Of a stretch of DNA of 64,000 nt, positions 18,449 through 27,316 are shown in pieces (within the stretch, counting starts at the first letter, position 1; each line of letters starts with the position of its first letter). The stretch lies in contig DATMON010000004.1 in assembly GCA_035568175.1 (NCBI GenBank), forward strand, positions 186,001-250,000. Reading direction: 5' to 3'. Source of the DNA: AV40 sp035568175 (GTDB taxonomy: Bacteria; Verrucomicrobiota; Verrucomicrobiia; Chthoniobacterales; UBA10450). A program made the position numbers and the translations under genes. The notes under the pieces were generated by a model. The model saw nothing but the letters and a program-made list of their open reading frames with translations. It did no database searches and was not told the DNA's origin.

Positions 18449-20176
18449 ATGCCACTGTTCCATTCAATTGCCAATCGCGCAGCCGCTCTTCTCATGAAGG
18501 CCTTGTTCGGCTACTCATCGCGCATTTATATGATCGGCAGGGAGCAACTGAATCGCGCTGGGGGATTTTTGCTCGCCTCAAATCACATCAGTCATTTCGA
18601 CCCGTTTATCATTTCGTCCGTCTCGCGACGAAAAATCGATTGGATGGCGATGGCCGAATTTTTTCCGCTTCCAATCCCCGGATTATTTCTGCGCGCGGTT
18701 GACGCTTTTCCAGCGGCGCGCGATCGGGCAGATCGCAAAACAATTCGCACCGCGATCGAGCGTCTGAAAAATGGACGCATTGTCGGCGTTTTTCCCGAAG
18801 GAGGCATTCGCGATGGCGTTGGTTCACTGCTTCAAGGCGCGCCGCTCCGCGCCGGCGCATCAACACTCGCGCATTTGGCCGGCGTCCCGATTGTGCCGTG
18901 CGTGATTCTCGGAAGCGATCGTCTCTACGCGAAAAGAAGTTGGTTACCGTTTCGGCGAACACCGGTTTGGATTGCTTTCGGCCGAGCCATTTCACATTTT
19001 CCTGAATTGGAGAAATCAGTCGCGCGCGCACGGATTGAGCAGGAGCTGACGAGCGCGTTCCAGCAAATCTACGCCGAACTGCGGCAGAAATTTCAGCTCA
19101 CAGCTGACGATCTACCGCATCCTCCACGCGAGCGCATGCAGCGTAGCCGCCCCGCTCTGTCGAGGCGTTCTGATCACAACACGGCGACAGAGCGCCGTGG
19201 CTACATCAACTTGCGCAGAGCGGCCGCCTCAACAGTCGATTTCGGCATGTGTGCGGCGATGAACCTATTGCAATCGCGTCATCGTCTAAACGGATCCAGC
19301 GCGGAAGAAATGGAACGCTACGTCACTCAATGCGAGAAACTGACGCCGCACGAGTATTATGCCGCAGGGCAAGATCTCGATCTTGTTCGCGCAATGGAAG
19401 ACGCCAACCGCGCGCCAATCACCTGGCGCAGCCCGATCGAAACAACATTTCACCGGAATAACGTTGCGCGAGTCGATTTCTTCCCGTGCGCGATCGGAAA
19501 AACTGCACCGACCGTGATCATGCTTCACGCGTTGATGTCGGCGACGCATATCGGTTATCGCCGGCGGGCGGCCCGGTTTAACGAGCTTGGATGGAACGCG
19601 TGCTTCGTTCATCTCCCGTACCACTACTCGCGCGTGCCGGCGGGCTACTGGAACGGCGAGCTGGCGATCACGGCAGATTTGATTCGAAACGCCGAAGGGT
19701 TGCGCCAGGGCGTGATCGAAGTGCGCCAGCTGATCGGGGCCTTGCGCGAACATGGTTGTAGCGAATTCGGAATCCTCGGGACAAGCTATGGCGGGTGGAT
19801 CGGCGCCTTGCTCGCGATAGTCGAGCGCGATTTGCGGTTCGTCGCGCTGATGTGCCCGATCGTAAATGTCGAACATGCGATTTGGCAAAATCCGGGCACC
19901 GCATTCATGCGACGCGAATTACGCCGCGCAAAAATTACGCCCGAACTGGTCGCGCGGCATTTTCATCTTAGCTCGCCTTTGCACAACTTGCCGGTGTGCG
20001 ATCCTGCGCGCATCCTCTTTGTCTCGGGCGATTTCGATTTGATCGCGCGAGCTGCCGACATCGATGCGATTCAGCAAAAATGGCGCGGCTCCGAATTATT
20101 GCGGGTGCGGCAAGGCCATTTTGGTTATCGCATGATGCGCGAAACAGTCGCGCGACTAAAAGAGCGCGGGCTCTAG
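18449..20176 (+). CDS. PlsC-type acyltransferase fused to an alpha/beta hydrolase
   Basis: 575 aa from the ATG at 18449; the frame is open to a TTG at 18389. Residues about 1-220 are an acyltransferase with SNHISHFD (H46, D51) and FPEGGIRDG near 114. Residues about 330-575 are an alpha/beta hydrolase: VIMLHALMS (oxyanion region), nucleophile elbow GTSYGG near 444, SGDFDLIA (acid) and GHFGYR (catalytic His). Between them, residues about 231-252 are encoded by a copy of the GTAG...CTAC palindromic repeat, read in frame. The pairing suggests acyl exchange on a lipid, with one domain attaching and the other removing acyl chains. That is inference. Convergent with the LMF gene (4-nt overlap). Confidence 0.82.
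   Translation: MPLFHSIANRAAALLMKALFGYSSRIYMIGREQLNRAGGFLLASNHISHFDPFIISSVSRRKIDWMAMAEFFPLPIPGLFLRAVDAFPAARDRADRKTIRTAIERLKNGRIVGVFPEGGIRDGVGSLLQGAPLRAGASTLAHLAGVPIVPCVILGSDRLYAKRSWLPFRRTPVWIAFGRAISHFPELEKSVARARIEQELTSAFQQIYAELRQKFQLTADDLPHPPRERMQRSRPALSRRSDHNTATERRGYINLRRAAASTVDFGMCAAMNLLQSRHRLNGSSAEEMERYVTQCEKLTPHEYYAAGQDLDLVRAMEDANRAPITWRSPIETTFHRNNVARVDFFPCAIGKTAPTVIMLHALMSATHIGYRRRAARFNELGWNACFVHLPYHYSRVPAGYWNGELAITADLIRNAEGLRQGVIEVRQLIGALREHGCSEFGILGTSYGGWIGALLAIVERDLRFVALMCPIVNVEHAIWQNPGTAFMRRELRRAKITPELVARHFHLSSPLHNLPVCDPARILFVSGDFDLIARAADIDAIQQKWRGSELLRVRQGHFGYRMMRETVARLKERGL
19143..19204. repeat. in-frame GTAG...CTAC palindromic repeat inside a coding gene
   Basis: Begins GTAGCCGCC and ends GCGCCGTGGCTAC. 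It shares GTCGAGGCGTTCTG and a 27-base 3' segment exactly with the intergenic copy at 47772-47855. It lies between the acyltransferase and hydrolase domains and adds about 21 codons without a stop, encoding RSRPALSRRS...TATERRGY. Confidence 0.8.
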
Positions 20177-21714
20177 CGCAAATCGAGATAATCGTACCAA
20201 TGCATTGCGCCCATCAAGCGGCGGAGTTCTTCGTTATCGGCTGATAAAGCCGGCAGCCATTCGCTGATCAGCTCGCGCTTCCACCAGGCTTTTTCGCCCA
20301 GGGGCGCGAACCGATACCGATAAAGCCGGGCGCGAATGTAGTGAGGCGGTTTGTCTGGAAATGGATTGTTGGCCAGGAGCGACAATGTATCCGGATCGTT
20401 GTGCAAAAGTTTCCAGACAAAATGAAATGTCCATGGGTAATCGCCGGGAGAAGCCATGGCCGCGAACCAGATTTGCCAGTCGATACGCGGTTGATACGGC
20501 GCAATGAACGGCGGACGCCGGTCGGGATCGCCCGGTTTAGCTACGAATTCGTACTCTTTCCATTTGGTGTCGCCGGTAATGACCGCGTCATCGGTCCCTT
20601 CAAAAACAATTTCGTCGCGTTCGCGCCCGACCGTTCCGAACGCGCCATAAGTGTTGACCAGATCGAGTCTATTGAACGCCGTATTCATCATCTGGCGGCG
20701 CGACACCAGATTGAGCACAGGATCGATACTCAAATAGGCAACCAGAATCGATAACCCAACGGCGACGATGTTGTTAATTTGCGACGGCTTCGATTCCTGC
20801 GCCGCCCGCTCGGCTCGCCTAACGAGCGGCTTTGGCAGAATATGTCGGAGCAATGTGTCATCAAAGCAGGCGAGAAATGGAATAATCGTCAGGTAATTCA
20901 GAAACGAGAGATTACCGCTGATGATGAGGAAGATTTGGAACGTGACGAGCAATGCACCAGCGATGTGACGCGCAGTCCGTGGTCCAAACGAAAACCACGG
21001 AACCACTAATTCGATAAAGTGGTTCCAAAACGTTTCGATTCTATGAAACCAGTGCGGTAAAAGATGCAGATAGCGGCTGATCGGATTTGGAATCGGCTGT
21101 GTTTCGTAGTGATAAAACATGCAGGTCAAATCGCGCCAACACTCGTCCCCGCGCATTTTGATCAGCCCGGCGCCAACCATGATCCGAAAACCGAGCCAGC
21201 GAAAAAGCCAGAAGACTAAAATCGGCGGCCGGGATTTCGGAAACGGCCTGCCATCGAGCAACGGACAAAGAAAGATCGACAAGAATCCGGTTTCGAGAAG
21301 CTGAATTTCCCAACCGTAGCCGTACCAAACCTGGCCGATGTGAACGATCGACAGGTACATCGCCCACAGCACAGTGAGCAGAATTGCGTTCGCATAACCC
21401 CCAAGAACAACAAGCGACAACGCGAACCCAACCCAGGCAAAGATCCACATCCCCTGGTCGGTACAACCGAACCAGAACAGCGTCGGCACCTCCAACATTC
21501 CTTCGGTGCGCGAACCGAGCTGGGAATGAATGTGGTAAAGAAAGTCGTGCGCCGGAGTCAGACCTTGCCGGCCAATCAACGGCACCAACTGCCGGGCTGC
21601 GACGAGAAACGCGATCGCGTAGACAAATCCAAGCAGCCGTAGAATCACGAAGCGCGTCAGCCAATACGAATTTCCGCGGGCGAAAAACTTTTCGAAGGCG
21701 TTTTCGTCATTCAT
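20173..21714 (-). CDS. lipase maturation factor family membrane protein
   Basis: 513 aa. Several membrane helices fill the first 300 residues, with YWLTRFVILRLLGFVYAIAF near the start, LLETGFLSIFLCPL in the middle and RWLGFRIMVGAGLIKMRGD, a signature region of LMF1-like proteins (DUF1222). The C-terminal soluble part contains YEFVAKPGDPDRRPPF and YQPRIDWQIWF, also family-typical. In vertebrates LMF1 folds lipases in the ER; bacterial members are uncharacterised. Its position tail-to-tail with the acyltransferase-hydrolase fusion fits a lipid-related role, but only by association. Confidence 0.85.
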   Translation of the reverse strand: MNDENAFEKFFARGNSYWLTRFVILRLLGFVYAIAFLVAARQLVPLIGRQGLTPAHDFLYHIHSQLGSRTEGMLEVPTLFWFGCTDQGMWIFAWVGFALSLVVLGGYANAILLTVLWAMYLSIVHIGQVWYGYGWEIQLLETGFLSIFLCPLLDGRPFPKSRPPILVFWLFRWLGFRIMVGAGLIKMRGDECWRDLTCMFYHYETQPIPNPISRYLHLLPHWFHRIETFWNHFIELVVPWFSFGPRTARHIAGALLVTFQIFLIISGNLSFLNYLTIIPFLACFDDTLLRHILPKPLVRRAERAAQESKPSQINNIVAVGLSILVAYLSIDPVLNLVSRRQMMNTAFNRLDLVNTYGAFGTVGRERDEIVFEGTDDAVITGDTKWKEYEFVAKPGDPDRRPPFIAPYQPRIDWQIWFAAMASPGDYPWTFHFVWKLLHNDPDTLSLLANNPFPDKPPHYIRARLYRYRFAPLGEKAWWKRELISEWLPALSADNEELRRLMGAMHWYDYLDLR

Positions 21715-21732
21715 TACGGCGAGGCAAGAAAA

Positions 21733-21804
21733 TGCCAGGGGGGAGAATTGAACTCCCGACCAAGGGCTTATGAGTCCCCTGCTCTACCGCTGAGCTACCC
21801 TGGC
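21733..21804 (-). tRNA. tRNA with CAT anticodon (elongator Met or lysidine-type Ile2)
   Basis: A 72-nt cloverleaf including the discriminator. Acceptor arms GCCAGGG/CCCTGGC pair fully, the D-arm is GCTC-AGCGGTA-GAGC, the anticodon loop is CTCATAA and the T-arm is GGGAG-TTCAATT-CTCCC. Discriminator A73; no encoded CCA. Position 31-39 is an A-G mismatch closing the anticodon stem. The variable loop TGGTC is the same as in E. coli tRNA-Ile2, but Met and Ile2 cannot be separated safely by eye. It is not an initiator by its loop. Confidence 0.9.
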
Positions 21805-21881
21805 TTCAAACGGCGACAAAGTTCAATCGCACTGCGCTGCTGTCAACGCAGCCGCAAGATGTCGATCTTACAGCTCTCGAG

Positions 21882-22655
21882 TTAGTTTTTCGGCTTCGAA
21901 ATATACGGCGCGAGATCTTTCGCGGTTCCGCGCGTTGCGGCCATGAAGCAAACGCCTTTGTCCTCTTTGACCACGCCGGCCCACCGCTCCTGTTCAAGAT
22001 TGCGCCATCCGGAAAACTCCCGCGCCTTTCCCGTCTTCGGATCGCGCTCGGCCGGAAACAGAAAAAATTGCATTTTCTTTTCCACGACCCAGACTTGAGC
22101 GACTCTTTGACCTTCTTCGTCGTCAAACACGCGACAGCCAAGTGTTTTCAACTCAGCAAATTCCGGCGGCACATCGTAATGCACGAGCCGGTGCTTCATG
22201 AAAAGGAAATCGCCTATCGCGCCGGCGTCTGTCTTCACCGGATCGAGCATCATCGCGTGAGTAGAACTCGCCGTGGTCAGCAAACGGCGCGCGGTCGGTT
22301 CGCCCGGGAAGCGATTCAATCGGTCAACGAGTTGGAAAATTGCAATAATGGTAATGACCAAGACCGCGATGCCGGTCGCGAGAAATGCCGGATTTTGCGC
22401 ATAATTTTTCCAAGGACGACGCGTCGGCGCGATAAACGTGTCGGGTGGAATCCATTCGGTAATTTCCTGCGGGATTGGAATTGCCTGAACTAGTGACGCC
22501 GCCGCCTTGTCGAAGTTTTGCTGAACTGCGAACGCTTCGGTCTTGCGCGCATGATGCAGCGCTGTGCGCAGCGCCCGATCATCCACCCGCTCCTCGCGAA
22601 TCGGTGCACAATGCAAAAGCATCTTATCTTTCCGCGAAAGTTGGACGGCACTCAT
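21882..22655 (-). CDS. membrane-anchored anti-sigma-like protein
   Basis: 257 aa. A cytoplasmic N-terminal part of about 95 aa precedes a single transmembrane segment (PAFLATGIAVLVITIIAIFQ, about 97-116) and an extracytoplasmic domain of about 140 aa ending in a conserved-looking VCFMAATRG segment. Its start overlaps the stop of the upstream sigma-like gene (ATGA), and the two form an operon in the usual sigma/anti-sigma order. No zinc-binding HxxxCxxC anti-sigma motif is visible, so the anti-sigma role rests on layout and partner. Confidence 0.6.
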   Translation of the reverse strand: MSAVQLSRKDKMLLHCAPIREERVDDRALRTALHHARKTEAFAVQQNFDKAAASLVQAIPIPQEITEWIPPDTFIAPTRRPWKNYAQNPAFLATGIAVLVITIIAIFQLVDRLNRFPGEPTARRLLTTASSTHAMMLDPVKTDAGAIGDFLFMKHRLVHYDVPPEFAELKTLGCRVFDDEEGQRVAQVWVVEKKMQFFLFPAERDPKTGKAREFSGWRNLEQERWAGVVKEDKGVCFMAATRGTAKDLAPYISKPKN

Positions 22656-23131
22656 GTTTGGCTCGCCGGAATGGTCGCATCCAACCAGGCTTGAAATTGA
22701 CGGCGCCCAGCGCAGAGCAATTTCGACAACTCCGGCGGTTTTAGTTCGGTCACCGACAACAAGTCGCGATAGTTGAACTCATCGAGATAAAAAAGTGCGA
22801 GCGCAGTCCGTTGCGGATCAGGCGCGCCGGAAATCCAGACCGCCAACTGTTGAGGCTCGAGCTTTTCGATTTGCGACGGCGCCCAGGCGGCAAGCTCGTC
22901 CTGCTCAAGATCGACATCTTCCGCCTGCAAGCCTTGCTCGCCCGCTTCGAGACAACGCCAGCGCGCGTTGCGAAAAAACCAGAGCCGGTCGCGCGGCGCT
23001 TCACTATTGGCCGCCAGCTGAGCAGCTTCGCGGAGAGTAGCGTGAAAAACTTCCTGGGCTTTCGCCACATCCGCCAGCATTAGGAAACAAAAGCGGTAAA
23101 GCTGGAACAGATTTTGTTTTTCGTCGGCCAC
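22652..23131 (-). CDS. divergent ECF-sigma-like protein
   Basis: 159 aa, GTG start. The N-terminus (FQLYRFCFLMLADVAKAQEVFHATL) resembles sigma region 2, where an ECF factor has its YRxAYxxLxDxxDAED-like helix. The C-terminus (RTALALFYLDEFNYRDLLSV, then ELSKLLCAGRRQFQAWL) resembles region 4, with its LFYLEEFSYxEIAxxL pattern. Both regions are degenerate, so binding to core RNA polymerase is uncertain. The following gene overlaps by 4 nt and encodes a single-pass membrane partner. It probably drives envelope-stress-type transcription, by inference. Confidence 0.6.
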   Translation of the reverse strand: MADEKQNLFQLYRFCFLMLADVAKAQEVFHATLREAAQLAANSEAPRDRLWFFRNARWRCLEAGEQGLQAEDVDLEQDELAAWAPSQIEKLEPQQLAVWISGAPDPQRTALALFYLDEFNYRDLLSVTELKPPELSKLLCAGRRQFQAWLDATIPASQT

Positions 23132-23199
23132 GCGGACTTCTTTCCCAAAGTCGCAATGTTACGCGCCTCGCGTAGATCGCAAGAGGAGATGCGAACCTG

Positions 23200-23256
23200 A
23201 GGTAGGGGCGATTGACCTCAATCGCCCGCGGGCGGTTCGGTGAACCGCCCCTACCT
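23200..23256. repeat. GTAG...CTAC palindromic repeat overlapping the dapL stop codon
   Basis: 57 bp, two hairpins (GGGCGATTGA/TCAATCGCCC and GGGCGGTTC/GAACCGCCC) inside AGGTAGGGG...CCCCTACCT ends. It is nearly the reverse complement of the copy at 25200-25256. The dapL TAG stop (23251-23253 on the minus strand) is part of the repeat end. Confidence 0.88.
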
Positions 23257-24486
23257 GAAATTTTTCAGCCGCCGCGCCACTTCCTCGGCGTTATCGCGGC
23301 TGTTGAATGCGGATATCCGGAAATAACCTTCACCCTGCGCCCCGAATCCGGCCCCCGGCGTAACGACCACATTTATTTCGCGCAGCATCCGGTCGAACAA
23401 TTCCCAACTCGTTAGGCCTTTTGGCGTTTGCACCCAAATATAAGGCGCATTCATACCGCCGTAGACTTGAAGGCCGATTTGTTCGCACGCTTCGCGCAAG
23501 ATTTTCGCGTTGCCCATGTAATGCTCAATCAGCGCGCGACATTGTTTCCGACCTTCGTCCGAGTACAACGCTTCCGCGCCGCGTTGGACCGGATAACTCA
23601 CGCTATTCGCCTTCGTACTCCAACGACGGTGCCAAAGTGGATGGAGCGGCAGCTTCTTTCCCGATTCAGTTCCGGCGAGCAACGTTTTCGACATCACCGT
23701 GAACCCGCAACGCACACCAGTGAAGCCGCCAATCTTGGAAAAACTTCGAAATTCGACGGCGCATTCGCGCGCGCCCTCGATCTCAAAAATCGAATGCGAA
23801 ATTTTTGGGTCGGAAATGTAAGCTTCGTAAGCGGCGTCGAACAAAATCAATGCATCGTGCTGGCGCGCGTAATCAACCCAGCGGGCGAGCTGCTCACGAG
23901 TCGCAACCGCGCCGGTCGGATTATTAGGGAAACAAAGATAAACAAGATCGACATGTTCCTTTGGCGGCTCGGGAACAAAATTGTTCGCAGCCGTGCACGG
24001 CAAATAAACGATGCCTTCAAAGCTGCCATCTTTTCGCGCCGCGCCGGTGTGGCCCGTCATCACATTGGTGTCGACATAAACCGGATAAACCGGATCGGTG
24101 ATCGCGACTTTGTTTTGGTCACCCAGGATGTCGAGGATGTAACCGCAATCGGACTTCGAGCCTTCCGAAACAAAGATCTCGTCGTCCGCGATGTCGATCT
24201 TACGATCGCGATAATCTTTCTGCGCGATCGTCGATCTTAGAAATTCGTAACCCTGCTCCGGCCCGTAGCCGCGAAATGTTTCGCGATGCCCCAGTTCTTC
24301 GGCCGCGCGTTTCATCGCCTCGACCGCCGCCCGCGGCAGCGGCTCGGTCACGTCACCGATGCCGCAGCGAATCAAACGTTCCGCGGCTTTCGGATTTCGT
24401 TCGCAGAACTGACCAACCCGCCGCGCAATCTCCGGAAAGAGATAACCCGCCTGAAGCTTGAGATAATTTTCGTTTAAATAGGCCAC
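23251..24486 (-). CDS. dapL: LL-diaminopimelate aminotransferase
   Basis: 411 aa. PLP enzyme that converts tetrahydrodipicolinate directly to LL-diaminopimelate for lysine and peptidoglycan synthesis, bypassing DapD/C/E. Family hallmarks: AYLNENYLKLQAGYLFPEIA at the start, FRGYGPEQGYEFLR, SEGSKSDCGYILD, FPNNPTGAVAT and the PLP-lysine motif FSKIGGFTG. GTG start, only 2 nt from a 62-bp palindromic repeat that fills the upstream spacer, while the stop codon lies in another repeat. DapL is found in chlamydiae, verrucomicrobia, cyanobacteria, plants and some others. Confidence 0.96.
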   Translation of the reverse strand: MAYLNENYLKLQAGYLFPEIARRVGQFCERNPKAAERLIRCGIGDVTEPLPRAAVEAMKRAAEELGHRETFRGYGPEQGYEFLRSTIAQKDYRDRKIDIADDEIFVSEGSKSDCGYILDILGDQNKVAITDPVYPVYVDTNVMTGHTGAARKDGSFEGIVYLPCTAANNFVPEPPKEHVDLVYLCFPNNPTGAVATREQLARWVDYARQHDALILFDAAYEAYISDPKISHSIFEIEGARECAVEFRSFSKIGGFTGVRCGFTVMSKTLLAGTESGKKLPLHPLWHRRWSTKANSVSYPVQRGAEALYSDEGRKQCRALIEHYMGNAKILREACEQIGLQVYGGMNAPYIWVQTPKGLTSWELFDRMLREINVVVTPGAGFGAQGEGYFRISAFNSRDNAEEVARRLKNFR

Positions 24487-24488
24487 AT

Positions 24489-24550
24489 CTGTAGCGGCGC
24501 TCTCTGAGCGCCGAATTTAATAAAACGGCGGTCACCGACCGCCGCTACAG
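24489..24550. repeat. GTAG...CTAC palindromic repeat forming the sodA-dapL spacer
   Basis: 62 bp with ends CTGTAGCGGCG...CGCCGCTACAG and two internal hairpins (GGCGCTC/GAGCGCC and CGGCGGTC/GACCGCCG). It covers most of the 71-nt spacer and ends 2 nt from the dapL GTG, so any ribosome-binding site would have to lie inside it. Confidence 0.88.
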
Positions 24551-24557
24551 AAACAAA

Positions 24558-25157
<600 letters not shown>

Positions 25158-25199
25158 AATAAACACGTTAGGCCGCGAGGAATGGCGGTCAATCGTTGG

Positions 25200-25256
25200 T
25201 GGTAGGAGCGGTTCACCGAACCGCACGGGCGATTGAGGTCAATCGCCCCTACCTAC
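25200..25256. repeat. GTAG...CTAC palindromic repeat overlapping the shc stop codon
   Basis: 57 bp; nearly the exact reverse complement of the copy at 23200-23256, with the same two hairpins in swapped order. The shc TAG stop (25253-25255 on the minus strand) falls in its last bases. Confidence 0.88.
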
Positions 25257-27247
25257 TTTGCCTGATAAAAGCCCGGCTTCGTGATGAATCCGTTCCGGTA
25301 GTTCACGTAGGTCGCCAGCGCGAGCAGCGGGAAATTTTGGCGATACATGTCGTACTTCAAATAGAAGACGCCCGGAAATCCGGTCCCGGTAATTTCCGGT
25401 TCGTCCCATGAACCATCCGACTTCTGCGAGCTCAACAGGAAACGCAGCCCGCGTTGAATGCTCGACCGATTCAGATCCCCGCACGCGCAGATTGCCATGA
25501 TCGCCCAAGCCGTTTGTGACGCGGTGCTGGCGCCAATTCCTTTCATCGCCGGATTTTCGTAAGTGGCGCAGGTTTCGCCCCAACCGCCGTCGTCATTTTG
25601 ACAGCTCTCGAGCCAATCGCGCCCGCGCAGGATCCAATCCTGCGTCATATCGTGTCCGATGGCACGCAGTCCGCGCAATACCTGCCACGTTCCGTAAATG
25701 TAATTGACGCCCCACCGTCCGTACCACGAGCCATCCGCTTCCTGGGTTTCGATCAAATAGCGGATCGCATCACGGACACGACGCGTTTTCGGATTGAACC
25801 CGATGTAGCCGAGCAATTCCAGTGTCCGCGCGGTGAGATCACTGCAGGTCGGATCGAGAATCGCGTTGTGATCGGCGAACGGCATGTCTTCGAGCCAAGG
25901 AGTGGTCACGTTCTTATCGAACGCCGCCCAGCCGCCGTCGCGACATTGGAAACTAAGTTCCCAATCAAGCGCACGCCGAAAAGCATTTTCCAATCCCCAA
26001 TTCTCCTCCGGCCTAACGAGTCGTAACGCCATCAACACCATGGCGGTGTCGTCCACGTCGGGATAATAAACATTGTTGTATTCGAATGCCCAGCCGCTCG
26101 CTTCCGAATGCGGATTGTTGAACGCCCAATCGCCGCGAATATGTACTTCTTTGTCGAGAAGCCATTTGGCGGCACGACGCAAGGCTGGATCGTCAGCTGA
26201 CAAACCGGACTCGGCCAGCGAGATCAAGTTGATGGCGGTGTCCCATACTGGTGACATACACGGTTGAATTCGAAAATCCTCGGGATCATCAACAAATAAG
26301 CCGGCGAAATCTTGGGCGGCTTTCTTATAGGCCGGGTGCTCCTTTGAGTAACCGAGAACGCGCAGTGCGATCATGCAATTGAGCATCGCCGGATAAACCG
26401 CCGCAAGCCCATCGCTGCCTTGCCCGATTCGTTCGAGCATCCAGCGCTCGGCTTCCTCAAGCGCGCGTCTGCGCATCGGATAGACCCTGAGCGGGTGCAA
26501 AATTTTCAAGACATCATTGAGTCGAAGGAAAAAATTGCGCCAGGTCCAAAAGCGTTCGCTGCGCGGTAACCTCAAATCGCTTTGCTCGGTGCCAAGCGGG
26601 TAAAGTTCATGCAGCTGTTTGTTGCCAGGCAACGACCGAGTCGGCTTGAAATGATTGATGATGGCGAGCGGAATCAGCATCGCCCGGCTCCAGGACGACA
26701 TTTTGTAGATGTGGAATGGCGCCCAGCTCGGCAGCAAAATCATTTCCACGGGAATGGTCGGCAGATATTTCCATGGAAACTGGCCCAGCAGCGCGAGATA
26801 CAATTTACTGAACGTGTTCATGCGCGGGATGCCGCCGAGACGCAGAATATTTTCGCGCGCCTTGCGCATGAACGGCAGATCGGGCGAGTAACCAGCCAGC
26901 TTGAGCGCGAAGTATCCTTTGATCGAGGCGTTGATCTCACTCGGCCCGCCGAAATAAATATTCCATCCGCCGTCGGGCAGTTGCCGTTTCAAAATGTGAC
27001 GGGCACAGCGTTCCTGAAGAGAAACGTCGATCTCGCCCAGCCAGTGCATGAAAAGGACGAAGTCCGAGCAAAGGGTGCTATCGACCAGCAATTCGCCGCA
27101 CCAATGGCCATCCGGGCGCTGTTGACGCAACAGATTCTGCTGCGCGCGCGCAATCGCGTCCGAAATTTCGGCGCCACTCGCCAAATACGACTGGCCCCGC
27201 TCTGGAGCCGCGCTTGGCAATGCAATGACGTTTCGGGACGAACTCAT
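25253..27247 (-). CDS. shc: squalene-hopene cyclase
   Basis: 664 aa, full length. Cyclises squalene to hopene/hopanol at the inner membrane, the core step of hopanoid synthesis. The catalytic DVDDTA acid motif lies near residue 400. Several QW-type repeats are present (QRPDGHWCGE, QLPDGGWNIY, QCRDGGWAAFDKN, QEADGSWYGRWG, QNDDGGWGE, QKSDGSWDE). It follows hpnH by 69 nt on the same strand, giving a two-gene hopanoid unit. No squalene-forming genes (hpnCDE) are in the window. Confidence 0.97.
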   Translation of the reverse strand: MSSSRNVIALPSAAPERGQSYLASGAEISDAIARAQQNLLRQQRPDGHWCGELLVDSTLCSDFVLFMHWLGEIDVSLQERCARHILKRQLPDGGWNIYFGGPSEINASIKGYFALKLAGYSPDLPFMRKARENILRLGGIPRMNTFSKLYLALLGQFPWKYLPTIPVEMILLPSWAPFHIYKMSSWSRAMLIPLAIINHFKPTRSLPGNKQLHELYPLGTEQSDLRLPRSERFWTWRNFFLRLNDVLKILHPLRVYPMRRRALEEAERWMLERIGQGSDGLAAVYPAMLNCMIALRVLGYSKEHPAYKKAAQDFAGLFVDDPEDFRIQPCMSPVWDTAINLISLAESGLSADDPALRRAAKWLLDKEVHIRGDWAFNNPHSEASGWAFEYNNVYYPDVDDTAMVLMALRLVRPEENWGLENAFRRALDWELSFQCRDGGWAAFDKNVTTPWLEDMPFADHNAILDPTCSDLTARTLELLGYIGFNPKTRRVRDAIRYLIETQEADGSWYGRWGVNYIYGTWQVLRGLRAIGHDMTQDWILRGRDWLESCQNDDGGWGETCATYENPAMKGIGASTASQTAWAIMAICACGDLNRSSIQRGLRFLLSSQKSDGSWDEPEITGTGFPGVFYLKYDMYRQNFPLLALATYVNYRNGFITKPGFYQAK

Positions 27248-27316
27248 TGGGAATTTAGATTTTGCCTGTCGAACGACTGCTTGTCACGCCATAGTCATGA
27301 CCAAGGCGGATCGATC

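Noticed and set aside
21384..21773. 129-codon plus-strand frame ending GGRIELPTKGL
   Set aside because: Its end is the reverse strand of the tRNA(CAT) gene and the rest is antisense to the LMF gene.
23428..24240. 270-codon plus-strand frame opposite dapL
   Set aside because: Shadow of dapL, whose motifs are complete.
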